Shown here one piece after another: positions 17,699 through 26,368 of a stretch of 64,000 bases of DNA. The stretch covers positions 1-64,000 of the forward strand of contig CAWFHZ010000005.1 in assembly GCA_963815785.1 (NCBI GenBank), in the 5' to 3' direction. The position numbers were made by a program, and so were the translations under genes. The stretch comes from DATFVA01 sp963815785 (GTDB lineage: Bacteria; Bacteroidota; Ignavibacteria; Ignavibacteriales; Ignavibacteriaceae). The notes beneath the pieces are model-generated. The model made no database searches, was not told where the DNA came from, and saw nothing but the letters and a program-made list of their open reading frames with translations. Within the stretch, counting starts at the first letter, position 1; every line of letters starts with the position of its first letter.

Positions 17699-20600
17699 TT
17701 AAACTTTTGTGATCTGAATGGAGCATGAATACTCCCCGATCTCCCAATCCTGACTGGACTCTCCATTTACAGAATCCTTCCTGTTTAATTCTTTTGCAAG
17801 AGTTTCATTGGAAACATAATCTTTAAAAGCATTTATTGCATCAAAAAGTTTTACGCTTCCTACAAAGCTTATTTTGATTTTATCAGTCACTTCAAATCCC
17901 GAATCTTTCCTCATGTTTTGAACACGGTTAACGAATTCACGGGCTAAACCTTCTTCAATCAGGCTATTATCAAGTTCAGTATCCATTGCGACTGTAATGC
18001 CTTCCTCACTTTCCACAAGCCAGCCTTTAATTTCAGTACTTATAATCTCAACATCTTCCCGTTTTATAGAAATAATTTCTCCATCGATATCTGTTCTTAC
18101 TTCTTCACCCTGTTCTAAACCTGATATCTGGTCACTATTCAGCTCTTTTATTTTACCGGCAACTTTATTAGCATTCTTACCAAATTTTGGACCAATAGAT
18201 TTAAAATTTGGTTTGGCAGCCTTGCTAACTATATCCGAATCATCCTTTAAAGCTACAAGCTCTTTAATGTTTACTTCTTCAAGAATTACATCTTTCATTT
18301 CTTCAAGTGCCAGGCGCCTGGAATTTTCAACCACTACCATAATTTTTCTTAAAGGCTGCCTGACTTTAAGATTATTCTTTGCTCTCATCGCCCGTGTAAG
18401 ATATACAACCCTTTGAGCAATATCCATCTTATTTTCAAGTTCTTTGTTATCATACATAGGTTCAGGGAAATTTGCCAGATGCACAGATTCGAATTTTTCT
18501 TTATTAGTATTTGAATTTAAAGCAAGATAAATTTCTTCTGAAATAAAAGGTGCAAAAGGTGAAGTTAATTTAGAAATTGTTACCAGGCATTCATACAATG
18601 TCTGGTAAGCAGAAAGTTTATTCCTGTTCATTTCCGATTTCCAGAATCTTCTTCTGCATCTTCTTACATACCAATTAGAAAGCTGATCGATAGTAAATGA
18701 TGAAACTGCCCTGGCTGCTTTTGTAACATCATATTCATCCATATATAGTTTATATTCCGAGACAAGTGAACTGAGCCTGGACATTATCCATTTATCAATT
18801 TCCGGTCTTTCATCATACGGAACAATTTCTTCATGAAAATTGAATTTATCGATGTTAGCATAGAGAGCAAAGAATGCATATGTGTTCATCAATGTTCCGA
18901 AGAATTTTCTCTGCACTTCAACAAGTCCGTCCTCATCAAAAAGCGTAGGTCTCCACGGAGGACTGTTGGTTATTAGATACCACCGTGTTGAATCAGCACC
19001 ATACTTATCAAAAAGGGAAAAAGGATCAACCGTGTTCCCTTTTGTTTTGGACATTTTCATTCCGCTCTTATCAAGAATGAGTTCATTCACTATAACATTT
19101 TTATAAGCAACATTATCAAAAAGCATCGTTGCTATAGCATGAAGCGTGTAGAACCATCCTCTCGTCTGATCAATTCCTTCACAGATAAAATCGGCAGGGA
19201 AATATTTTTTTTCAAAGAGTTCTTTATTTTCAAACGGATAATGATATTGAGCAAACGGCATTGATCCGGAATCAAACCAAACATCGATTAATTCAGGGGT
19301 GCGTTTAAAAATCTTTCCGTCTTTCTCAAAGAATATTTTATCAACAAACGGTTTATGCAGATCTATTTCACTTATATCACTTACTGAAATTCTTTTCCCT
19401 GCTTCTTCTACAAATCCTTTTTTAAGTTCCTCGATGCTTCCAACAGCAATCATATCACCATCTTCACTTACCCAGATAGGAAGAGGTGTTGCCCAGAAAC
19501 GATCGCGAGACAGAGCCCAGTCTTTATTTTCTTCAAGCCAGTTGCCGAATCTTCCCGAACCAACTTCGGGCGGCTGCCAGTTAATGGTTTTATTTAGTTC
19601 AACCATCCTGTCTGCAATTGAGGTTGTCCTGATAAACCAGGATTCTCTTGCATAATAAATTACAGGGACATCTTCATGACGCCAGCTGAAAGGATAAGAG
19701 TGAACAATGGTTTCTTTTCTGTAAAGCTTACCTTGTTCTCTTAACTTCCTGATAATTCCGGGATCAGCATCTTTTACAAATTCACCCTTGAAATCAGTTA
19801 CCTCATCTGTAAATAAGCCTCCGCGTGTAACCGGCTGAAGCATCGGTAAATCATATTTTTTTGATACCTCATAATCGTCCGCGCCAAATGCAGGTGCTAT
19901 GTGCACGATTCCTGAACCATCTTCAGTACTGACAAATTCTCCGGTAACAACATAGAAAGCTTTTTTGTTTACGCTTACATATGTAAGAAGCTGTTCATAC
20001 TCAGTTTTTTCAAGTGTATTTCCTTTAAATTCCCCAAGTATTTCATACTCGCCATCTATTACACTCAATCTTTCTTTAGCAAGAATTATTTGTTTATTGT
20101 TGTTTTTTATCCTCACGTAGTCAATATCAGACCCAACCGCCAGGGCAACATTTGAAATCAGTGTCCAGGGAGTAGTTGTCCATACAAGAAAGTAAGCATC
20201 GTCATTTTTTATTTTGAACAGAACATAAACCGAGGGATCTTTTGTTTCTCTATAGCCTAACGCAAGTTCGTGTGATGAAAGAACTGTTTCTGATTTCGGA
20301 TCCTGCGGAACAATTTTATAATCTTTATAAATCAGTCCTTTATCGAACAAGGTTTTTAAAGCCCACCAGACTGATTCGATATAATCATTTTTTAAAGTTA
20401 TATATGCAGAATCAAGATCAACCCAGTATCCCATTCTTGTAGTCATTTTTTCCCAGAGATCGAGATACGTGAACACCGATTCCCTGCAGGCCTGGTTATA
20501 CTTTTCTACCCCATAATCAATTACTTCACTTTTATGTTTTATACCAAGTCTCTTTTCAACTTCAATTTCTACGGGAAGACCATGTGTATCCCACCCGCCT

Positions 20601-20845
20601 TTTCTTTCAACACGATAACCCTGTAAAGTTTTATAGCGGCAAACAAGATCTTTTAAAGTACGTGCCATTACATGATGAATTCCGGGTTTGCCATTAGCAG
20701 TAGGAGGTCCTTCATAAAATGTAAATGATTTCGACTGGTTTCTGGAAGAAATGCTCTTTTCAAAAATTTTATTCTTTTCCCAGAACTCAAGTATCTTTTT
20801 TTCTATTTCGGGATAATTTATTTTATCGGAATATTGTTTAAACAT
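17699..20845 (-). CDS. ileS: isoleucyl-tRNA synthetase
   Basis: A full-length class I synthetase of 1048 residues. PPTANGKPGIHHVMAR holds the HIGH-type motif, GWDTHGLPVE is the classic Ile/Val/Leu motif, and KMSKTKGNTVDP is the KMSKS loop. The editing domain is present. The C-terminus (LAREFVNRVQNMRKDSGFEV onward) resembles the eukaryote-like IleRS2 type, and I see no C-terminal four-cysteine zinc ribbon. It lies inside the yggS-to-rluD gene block. Confidence 0.97.
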   Translation of the reverse strand: MFKQYSDKINYPEIEKKILEFWEKNKIFEKSISSRNQSKSFTFYEGPPTANGKPGIHHVMARTLKDLVCRYKTLQGYRVERKGGWDTHGLPVEIEVEKRLGIKHKSEVIDYGVEKYNQACRESVFTYLDLWEKMTTRMGYWVDLDSAYITLKNDYIESVWWALKTLFDKGLIYKDYKIVPQDPKSETVLSSHELALGYRETKDPSVYVLFKIKNDDAYFLVWTTTPWTLISNVALAVGSDIDYVRIKNNNKQIILAKERLSVIDGEYEILGEFKGNTLEKTEYEQLLTYVSVNKKAFYVVTGEFVSTEDGSGIVHIAPAFGADDYEVSKKYDLPMLQPVTRGGLFTDEVTDFKGEFVKDADPGIIRKLREQGKLYRKETIVHSYPFSWRHEDVPVIYYARESWFIRTTSIADRMVELNKTINWQPPEVGSGRFGNWLEENKDWALSRDRFWATPLPIWVSEDGDMIAVGSIEELKKGFVEEAGKRISVSDISEIDLHKPFVDKIFFEKDGKIFKRTPELIDVWFDSGSMPFAQYHYPFENKELFEKKYFPADFICEGIDQTRGWFYTLHAIATMLFDNVAYKNVIVNELILDKSGMKMSKTKGNTVDPFSLFDKYGADSTRWYLITNSPPWRPTLFDEDGLVEVQRKFFGTLMNTYAFFALYANIDKFNFHEEIVPYDERPEIDKWIMSRLSSLVSEYKLYMDEYDVTKAARAVSSFTIDQLSNWYVRRCRRRFWKSEMNRNKLSAYQTLYECLVTISKLTSPFAPFISEEIYLALNSNTNKEKFESVHLANFPEPMYDNKELENKMDIAQRVVYLTRAMRAKNNLKVRQPLRKIMVVVENSRRLALEEMKDVILEEVNIKELVALKDDSDIVSKAAKPNFKSIGPKFGKNANKVAGKIKELNSDQISGLEQGEEVRTDIDGEIISIKREDVEIISTEIKGWLVESEEGITVAMDTELDNSLIEEGLAREFVNRVQNMRKDSGFEVTDKIKISFVGSVKLFDAINAFKDYVSNETLAKELNRKDSVNGESSQDWEIGEYSCSIQITKV

Positions 20846-20851
20846 TGTCTA

Positions 20852-21463
20852 TCAGGATTCCTCGTATCGTTTAATCAATTCTCTTTCAACCTGTATAAAT
20901 TCTTTAAGTTCTCTTTCTATTCTTTCCTTTTTAAGAATAGTATTTTTTGCCACGGTTTCTGCATCATTTACTATTTTCTCTGCGTTAACTTTTGCTTCAC
21001 GCAGTTCAATTTCAGCTTCTTTCCTAGCATCCTGCAGCTGGCTCTCATAAAATTTTAATTTCTCTGCTAATACATCTGCTTCTTTTTCACGGTGAAGCAC
21101 TTCATCTATTGCCATGCCGAAAAGCGCCATAGAGCCAAGAGTTATATTCCTAAGACTGTAAAGAATAATGTTTTCAGTTAAAAGTTCATTGGCGGAAAAA
21201 TATTCTCTGAAAAAAGCTATAACCAGTATGCTCAATCCTGTGGCGGCAATTATAATAGAAAAGACCAGTTTACCTCCGGAATGCCATCCGAAATTTTTAT
21301 TTAAATAGTAACCGCAGGCAAAACACAATAATGAAATAACAAACCATACAGCAAAATTATTTTCGCCAAAGATGAAAATGTTTGTATTAATAAAATTTGA
21401 GGCAAACATTAAAATGCCAATTAGAACCGGCACTACGTATTGATGGACAGGTCTTTTTTCCAT
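20852..21463 (-). CDS. membrane protein with C-terminal coiled coil
   Basis: A 203-residue protein with four hydrophobic segments in residues 1-120 (for example PVLIGILMFASNFI and LVFSIIIAATGLSILVIAFF). A long charged coiled coil (about 125-203) follows, rich in Glu, Lys and Ala (ESQLQDARKEAEIELREAKV). No known family recognised. Its start overlaps the pnp stop by one base, and it ends 6 bp before ileS, so it is part of the same transcript. The topology suggests a membrane anchor with a cytoplasmic scaffold tail, perhaps related to the neighbouring DivIVA-like protein; that link is speculative. Confidence 0.65.
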   Translation of the reverse strand: MEKRPVHQYVVPVLIGILMFASNFINTNIFIFGENNFAVWFVISLLCFACGYYLNKNFGWHSGGKLVFSIIIAATGLSILVIAFFREYFSANELLTENIILYSLRNITLGSMALFGMAIDEVLHREKEADVLAEKLKFYESQLQDARKEAEIELREAKVNAEKIVNDAETVAKNTILKKERIERELKEFIQVERELIKRYEES

Positions 21464-22284
21464 TATAGTTTTTTTATAACCTCTTTCATTATTAAAGTCA
21501 TCTTCGGTTCGGCTTTCATTGCAGCAGCAATAATTTCTTCAACGTTAACCGGCTTAAGAGAATCCGGAAAACATTCATCTGTAATTATACTTATGCCTAA
21601 AACCTTCATTCCCATATGGTTGGCTACTATGTTTTCAGGAATTGTAGACATTCCTACAACATCAGCACCTGTAGCTCTTAAAAATCTGTACTCCGCTTTT
21701 GTTTCAAGATTAGGACCGGGAACCGCAACATAGACACCTTTCTGAACTTTGATTTTATTCTCAACTGCGATCGCTTCTGCTAAAGATATTAATTCAATAT
21801 TATAAGCTTCACTCATATCAGGAAAACGCGGACCAAGTTCGTCTTCATTTTTTCCTATAAGTGGATTATCGCCAAGAAGATTTATATGATCCGTCATAAT
21901 CATAATATCACCACGGCGATACTGAGGATTCATCCCTCCACACGCATTTGAAACTAGCAGAGTTTCAACTCCAAGAAATTTCATAACACGAACAGGATAA
22001 CTAATCTGCTGCATCGTATAACCTTCGTAATAATGGAAACGACCCTGCATTGCAACAACATTTTTCCCGTTAATTTTTCCGAAAATTAATTTTCCTTCGT
22101 GCGATTCAACAGTAGATAAAGGAAAATGAGGCAGATCTGAATATTTTATTTCGTGAGAAATTTTTATTTCTTTTACAAGACCGCCTAGCCCTGTTCCCAG
22201 AATTATTCCAACAGGAAAATTCTCTTGGGTTATTTTCCTGATAACTCCGAGTGTTTCGTTTACTTTGTCTATTAATTCACTCAT
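21463..22284 (-). CDS. purine nucleoside phosphorylase
   Basis: A 273-residue PNP of the trimeric inosine/guanosine type, which splits purine nucleosides with phosphate to base and ribose 1-phosphate. GIILGTGLGGLVKEI near the N-terminus is the phosphate loop. MQGRFHYYEGY, VSNACGGMNP and the later GADVVGMSTIPE motifs are family hallmarks. It joins its neighbours tightly: the start directly abuts the divIVA stop, and its own stop overlaps the next start by one base. Confidence 0.95.
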   Translation of the reverse strand: MSELIDKVNETLGVIRKITQENFPVGIILGTGLGGLVKEIKISHEIKYSDLPHFPLSTVESHEGKLIFGKINGKNVVAMQGRFHYYEGYTMQQISYPVRVMKFLGVETLLVSNACGGMNPQYRRGDIMIMTDHINLLGDNPLIGKNEDELGPRFPDMSEAYNIELISLAEAIAVENKIKVQKGVYVAVPGPNLETKAEYRFLRATGADVVGMSTIPENIVANHMGMKVLGISIITDECFPDSLKPVNVEEIIAAAMKAEPKMTLIMKEVIKKL

Positions 22285-22820
22285 TATAAAATCTTATTCA
22301 CAATATCGTCAACATCAATGTCGACTTTCTTAGATTGTTCAGGTTTCTTCATAACCGGATTCTCTGCTCCTGCATCCTTTACTTTTACCTCAAACAGGTG
22401 TGCCTGTGAATCAATCATTGCTTTTAATTTTGAAAGCAGGAGATCACGTTCCTCCCTTAATTTTATTACCGAATCTCTAATTTCATTTGCGTTTTCGCGG
22501 GCTTTCTCAAGAATCTGGTTAGCCTTTATTTCAGCTTCCTTAACCATAAGGCCGGTTTGTTTTTTTGCTGAATCAATCGCTTTTGAAGAAGACTCCTGCG
22601 CTTTGAGTAAAGTATCCTGCAGGTTTTTTTCTATTCTTCTGAACTCTACAAGGTGAATATTGGCATTTTCAAGTTCTTCTTTAATAGAATCATTTTCTTT
22701 CTGAAGCTCATCGAATTCATCAGCAAGTTTTTCTAAAAAAGCCTGCACTTCTTCAGTATCATATCCGCGAAGCGATTTGTTGAATTCCTGCTTTTTAATA
22801 CTGATCGGGGAAACTTTCAT
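22284..22820 (-). CDS. DivIVA-domain coiled-coil protein
   Basis: The N-terminus (VSPISIKKQEFNKSLRGYDTEEVQAFL) matches the DivIVA membrane-curvature domain, followed by a coiled coil of about 110 residues. About 178 residues long. The start at 22820 was chosen because its ATG overlaps the yggS stop (ATGA) behind a GGAAGGA Shine-Dalgarno; an in-frame ATG 12 bp upstream lies inside yggS. DivIVA proteins mark poles and septa in Gram-positives; relatives also occur in other phyla. The yggS-divIVA-ileS order is as in Bacillus. Confidence 0.85.
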   Translation of the reverse strand: MKVSPISIKKQEFNKSLRGYDTEEVQAFLEKLADEFDELQKENDSIKEELENANIHLVEFRRIEKNLQDTLLKAQESSSKAIDSAKKQTGLMVKEAEIKANQILEKARENANEIRDSVIKLREERDLLLSKLKAMIDSQAHLFEVKVKDAGAENPVMKKPEQSKKVDIDVDDIVNKIL

Positions 22821-23518
22821 GATTCCTTCCAATCTTTTGAATAGTCTCTAATACCAAAAATTGCCGAGCCGATTCTCAGCATTGTTGCTCCCTCTTCAAT
22901 AGCTATTTCAAAATCGGATGTCATTCCCATTGAGAGTTCTTTCAGGTTAAATCCTTTTGAATTTAATTCATCTTTTAATTTACGTAATTGTCTGAAACTT
23001 TGCCGTATAACATTCTCATTTTCAGTATAAGGAGCGATAGTCATAAGTCCCAGGGTCTCTATATTTTTCAATTCCATGCAATAGCCGGCAAGATCGAAAA
23101 GCTCACTTTTATTTTCAATGCCGAATTTGGATTCTTCATCTGAGGTTTTAGCCTGGAGAAGTATCTTTTGAATTTTATTATTCTTTACAGCGTACTTGTT
23201 TATTTCTGTAGCAAGCTGAAGCGAATCTACTGAATGAATACAACTTGCAGCGGGAACAACATCTCTTACTTTATTCCGCTGCAGGTGCCCTATAAAATGC
23301 CACGCTATTTTATCACCCAGCTGTTCAAATTTTGCGGATAGTTCCTGAGCTTTATTTTCACCGAAGTCTCTAAGCCCTTCATCAAACACTTTTTCAATTT
23401 CATCGATTCCGAAAGTTTTGGAAACAGCAATCAGTTTTATTTCGCTACTATCCCTGTTTACCTCAATACATTTTTTTTCTATCCGTTCCCGCAGTTTTTT
23501 TATATTTTCTGAAATCAT
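22817..23518 (-). CDS. YggS/PLPBP family pyridoxal-phosphate homeostasis protein
   Basis: A 233-residue single-domain PLP-binding protein with the fold-III barrel of the YggS/YlmE family. The PLP lysine lies in LIAVSKTF near residue 33, and WHFIGHLQRNKVRDV and the late GMTSDFEIAIEEGATMLRIG are diagnostic. It buffers PLP rather than catalysing a reaction. It is the first gene of the minus-strand block that runs to rluD; a 227-bp divergent spacer separates it from pta. Confidence 0.95.
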   Translation of the reverse strand: MISENIKKLRERIEKKCIEVNRDSSEIKLIAVSKTFGIDEIEKVFDEGLRDFGENKAQELSAKFEQLGDKIAWHFIGHLQRNKVRDVVPAASCIHSVDSLQLATEINKYAVKNNKIQKILLQAKTSDEESKFGIENKSELFDLAGYCMELKNIETLGLMTIAPYTENENVIRQSFRQLRKLKDELNSKGFNLKELSMGMTSDFEIAIEEGATMLRIGSAIFGIRDYSKDWKES

Positions 23519-23705
23519 GGCAAAATTAAGAGTGTGAATCTATCCTTTTTTTAAAGAAAAATCAACGATATTCAAACCGTATGAAGCTATCTGAACTATT
23601 ATTTAATATCAATCTGGTATTATAAAAATAATAGTTAAGAAGTCAAAGAATGAAACAGGACATATTCGTTTAATATTCTGCAACATATGTCTGTCGCATT
23701 TTTCG

Positions 23706-23713
23706 TAATTTTG
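23706..23713 (+). promoter_or_regulatory. candidate Bacteroidota-type -7 box upstream of pta
   Basis: TAATTTTG fits the Bacteroidota -7 consensus TAnnTTTG and lies 33 bp before the pta start codon in the 227-bp divergent spacer. No clear TTTG -33 partner is seen at the right distance, so the call is tentative. Confidence 0.35.
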
Positions 23714-23745
23714 AAAGTTGTTTTTTCAGAAAACGGGAGAAAAAA

Positions 23746-24723
23746 ATGAGCAACAAATTAATGGAAGATATAATTAGTAAAGCTTCCTCAAGTAAAAGAA
23801 CAATAGTATTACCCGAATCTCACGATGACAGGGTAATTAAAGCTGCAGAAATTCTTACTAAAAGAAAAATAGCTTCGGTTATAACCCTAGGAAATGAAGA
23901 TAAAGTCTGGGCAAAAGCTAAAGAGCTCGGCTGCGATCTTTCCGGTGTAAGAATAATTGATCCTGAAAAATCAGAGAAGTTCAGCGACTTCGCACATATC
24001 TATTTTAATCTCCGTAAGAAAAAAGGAATCACAATAGAACAGGCACAGGAAACAATGAAAAAAGATCTGTTCTTCGGTGCAATGATGGTTAAAGAGGGAA
24101 TGGCTGACGGAAGTGTAGCCGGATCAACCGCTTCTACAGGTGATGTTCTGAGAGCGGGATTGCAATGCATCGGAATGCCGAAAGGAATTTCAACGGTTTC
24201 AAGTTTCTTCTTAATGGTAATGCCTGAAAAAACTTATAGTTTTGCCGATTGTGCCGTTGTGCCTGCACCTGATGCTGAACAGCTTGCAGACATAGCAATT
24301 TCAACTGCAATAAATCATCAGAAGTTAACCGGAGAAGAACCATATATTGCAATGCTATCTTTCTCAACCAAAGGAAGTGCAGAACACGAAACAATTGATA
24401 AAGTTATCCAGGCAAAAGAACTTGTTAAACAAAAACATCCCGAATTAAATATTGACGGCGAACTTCAGTTTGATGCTGCAATTATTGATTCAATCGGAAG
24501 AAGAAAAGCTCCGGGCAGTAACGTTGCAGGAAGAGCAAATGTTTTAATCTTCCCTGATCTTAACTCAGGAAATATCGGTTACAAAATTGCTCAGCGTCTT
24601 GGAAAAGCAGAGGCAATTGGTCCCGTTGTGCAGGGATTAAACAGACCATTCTTCGATTTAAGCCGCGGCTGTAGTGTTGATGATATAGTGAATACTTCTG
24701 CCATTGCGGCATTGATGAGTTAG
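23746..24723 (+). CDS. pta: phosphate acetyltransferase
   Basis: Pta interconverts acetyl-CoA and acetyl phosphate. The 325-residue protein is the short single-domain form, with VLPESHDDRVIKAAEIL at the N-terminus and the conserved GMADGSVAGSTASTGDVLRA, SFADCAVVPAPDAEQLADIA and APGSNVAGRANVLIFPDL segments. A GGGAGAAA Shine-Dalgarno precedes the ATG. No acetate kinase gene is adjacent in this window. A related phosphate butyryltransferase function is less likely. Confidence 0.95.
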   Translation: MSNKLMEDIISKASSSKRTIVLPESHDDRVIKAAEILTKRKIASVITLGNEDKVWAKAKELGCDLSGVRIIDPEKSEKFSDFAHIYFNLRKKKGITIEQAQETMKKDLFFGAMMVKEGMADGSVAGSTASTGDVLRAGLQCIGMPKGISTVSSFFLMVMPEKTYSFADCAVVPAPDAEQLADIAISTAINHQKLTGEEPYIAMLSFSTKGSAEHETIDKVIQAKELVKQKHPELNIDGELQFDAAIIDSIGRRKAPGSNVAGRANVLIFPDLNSGNIGYKIAQRLGKAEAIGPVVQGLNRPFFDLSRGCSVDDIVNTSAIAALMS

Positions 24724-24742
24724 TTTTATTTTTATTTTTATT

Positions 24743-25045
24743 ATGAACTTATTCATTGTAGCTGTTTCAGTTTTTATTTTCAATTTGCCCTTCGGTTACT
24801 GGAGGGCAAATGTTAAAAAGTTTTCACTCCAGTGGGTGCTTGCTATTCATCTGCCTGTTCCGTTTGTAATTGCATTAAGATTACTTTCGGGAATCGGTTT
24901 CCAGTTTATAACTTACCCTATACTTATTGCTGCATTCTTCGGAGGGCAGGTGGCGGGCAAATATTTTTTCAATTACAGAAAAAATAAGCTTATTTATCCG
25001 CTCACATCCTGTTTGATCTGGGATATCATAAAATCATTATCCTGA
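24743..25045 (+). CDS. small membrane protein, three predicted TM segments
   Basis: A 100-residue hydrophobic protein with about three membrane segments (residues 2-18, 30-50, 55-75) and a basic loop NYRKNKLIYP. No family recognised. It starts 19 bp after pta and is probably read from the same transcript. No motif allows a function to be proposed. Confidence 0.6.
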   Translation: MNLFIVAVSVFIFNLPFGYWRANVKKFSLQWVLAIHLPVPFVIALRLLSGIGFQFITYPILIAAFFGGQVAGKYFFNYRKNKLIYPLTSCLIWDIIKSLS

Positions 25046-25091
25046 ACTAATTCTTTTGTATGTATGTTTGTAAACAAAAAAGGATTGAACC

Positions 25092-25658
25092 ATGAAACGT
25101 GCCGTTGCATTAACCGTACTTATAATTTTAACTTTTACAATTTCTATTTTCAGTTTTGACGGAGATAAAATGAATAATAACATAAGCGATATTACAGTTA
25201 AGGATATGAACGGAAAAGACGTTCATCTTTCAGATTACAAGGGAAAGGTTTTATTAATCGTTAACGTTGCAAGCGAATGCGGATTTACTCCGCAGTACAA
25301 AGGACTGGAAAAGATTTATAAGAAATACAAAGACAAAGGATTTGAAATTCTTGCCTTTCCCTGCAACCAGTTCGGCGGACAGGAACCAGGAACCAATGAA
25401 GAAATTAAAAATTTCTGCTCTTCAAAATTTGGAGTAACATTTAAACTTTTCAATAAAATTGAAGTGAATGGGAAAAACCGCTCCCCTCTTTATGAAAGAC
25501 TTACGGGCAATAGTAATACAGAACAAGGCGATGTTAAATGGAATTTCGAAAAGTTTTTAATTTCAAAAGATGGTGAAATTGTTGCGAGATTCAGAAGTAA
25601 AGTAACTCCGGAAAGTAATGAAATTACCGGTGCGATTGAAAAAGAACTGGCGAAATAA
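25092..25658 (+). CDS. glutathione peroxidase family protein, exported, cysteine type
   Basis: A 188-residue peroxidase with an N-terminal signal segment (about 1-22). The peroxidatic residue is Cys63 in VASECGFTPQY, not selenocysteine. FPCNQFGGQEPGTNEEI supplies the conserved Gln and the resolving Cys region, and DVKWNFEKFL the conserved Trp and Asn. Such enzymes usually draw electrons from thioredoxin rather than glutathione. Probably periplasmic detoxification of hydroperoxides. Confidence 0.92.
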   Translation: MKRAVALTVLIILTFTISIFSFDGDKMNNNISDITVKDMNGKDVHLSDYKGKVLLIVNVASECGFTPQYKGLEKIYKKYKDKGFEILAFPCNQFGGQEPGTNEEIKNFCSSKFGVTFKLFNKIEVNGKNRSPLYERLTGNSNTEQGDVKWNFEKFLISKDGEIVARFRSKVTPESNEITGAIEKELAK

Positions 25659-25792
25659 TTCTTATAACCAATGGATTTATCCTTTGGTAACGACAAATTA
25701 AAACTTTAAGTCAAAAACGGTTTAAACCCTCTAATCTTTGATTATTGATTTAGAACCCAATTGCCAAAGCAATTGTTTAATGTGAAATTTCA

Positions 25793-26251
25793 TCATTCCA
25801 AAACAACTCTGTTCGAAATCTCGTTCGTATCATCTGATTTAATAGGAAAATGCTCGCTAAAGATTTTGCCTACTCTTTCCACACCGTGAATAATTCCTTC
25901 AGAAAAATTTCCTTCCATAAAATGCAACTGCATTTCATCTTTAATTTTATCCCAGGTTTTTTCAGGAACTTTATTGTTTATTCCTTCATCTGCAAGAATG
26001 TAAAATTCTCTTGCTTCAAGCAGGAAGAAAATTATAATTCCGGTTTTATCCCTCGTCTTATCTATTCCGAGTTTAAAGAATTCCTCTTCAGCAAGTTTTC
26101 TTACCGGTTTATTCTTTTGTATAAGTGAACGACGCTCTTTGATGCTTACACAGATTTCGCCGGCTGTAATTTTTTCTTCAGCTTTAATTTTATTGGAAAT
26201 TCTTAGGAGTTCGTCGTCATTAAGGAATTTATAAATAAGAGATGTTTTCAT
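25793..26251 (-). CDS. TPM-domain protein
   Basis: A 152-residue protein matching the TPM (TLP18.3/Psb32/MOLO-1) domain: EKITAGEICVSIKERR, then DKTGIIIFFLLEAREFYILADEGIN, then WDKIKDEMQLHFMEGNFSEGIIHGVERVG. Unlike many relatives it has no signal peptide or C-terminal membrane helix. The family has been linked to protein quality control and to acid phosphatase activity in plants; bacterial roles are largely unknown. Confidence 0.8.
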   Translation of the reverse strand: MKTSLIYKFLNDDELLRISNKIKAEEKITAGEICVSIKERRSLIQKNKPVRKLAEEEFFKLGIDKTRDKTGIIIFFLLEAREFYILADEGINNKVPEKTWDKIKDEMQLHFMEGNFSEGIIHGVERVGKIFSEHFPIKSDDTNEISNRVVLE

Positions 26252-26310
26252 TTTTCAATTTACGTTTTTGTTAAAACTATAAAAGAGAAGAAACTATATC
26301 AAATAAAAAA

Positions 26311-26338
26311 GCAGCTGTACTGGGGAAAATACAGCTGC
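26311..26338 (-). terminator. rho-independent terminator of the DUF4097 gene
   Basis: A perfect 9-bp stem (GCAGCTGTA / TACAGCTGC) with a 10-nt loop lies 31 bp beyond the stop of the DUF4097 gene. Read on the minus strand it is followed by a TTTTTTATTT tract. Confidence 0.85.
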
Positions 26339-26368
26339 AACTGTGAGATGAACAGGGTTAGAGCACAC

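Noticed and set aside
17024..17702. Plus-strand frames opposite the DksA-like gene
   Set aside because: Phe-rich translation produced by reading Lys-rich codons in reverse; no Shine-Dalgarno.
24134..24394. 86-residue minus-strand frame inside pta
   Set aside because: Antisense to a conserved Pta core; no homologue or start signal.
25092..25658. Selenoprotein glutathione peroxidase
   Set aside because: The active-site codon is for cysteine (Cys63 in SECGF), not TGA.
25667..25688. Hairpin ACCAATGGAT / ATCCTTTGGT downstream of the glutathione peroxidase
   Set aside because: The loop is only about two bases, it has a mismatch and no T-tract follows, so it is a poor terminator.
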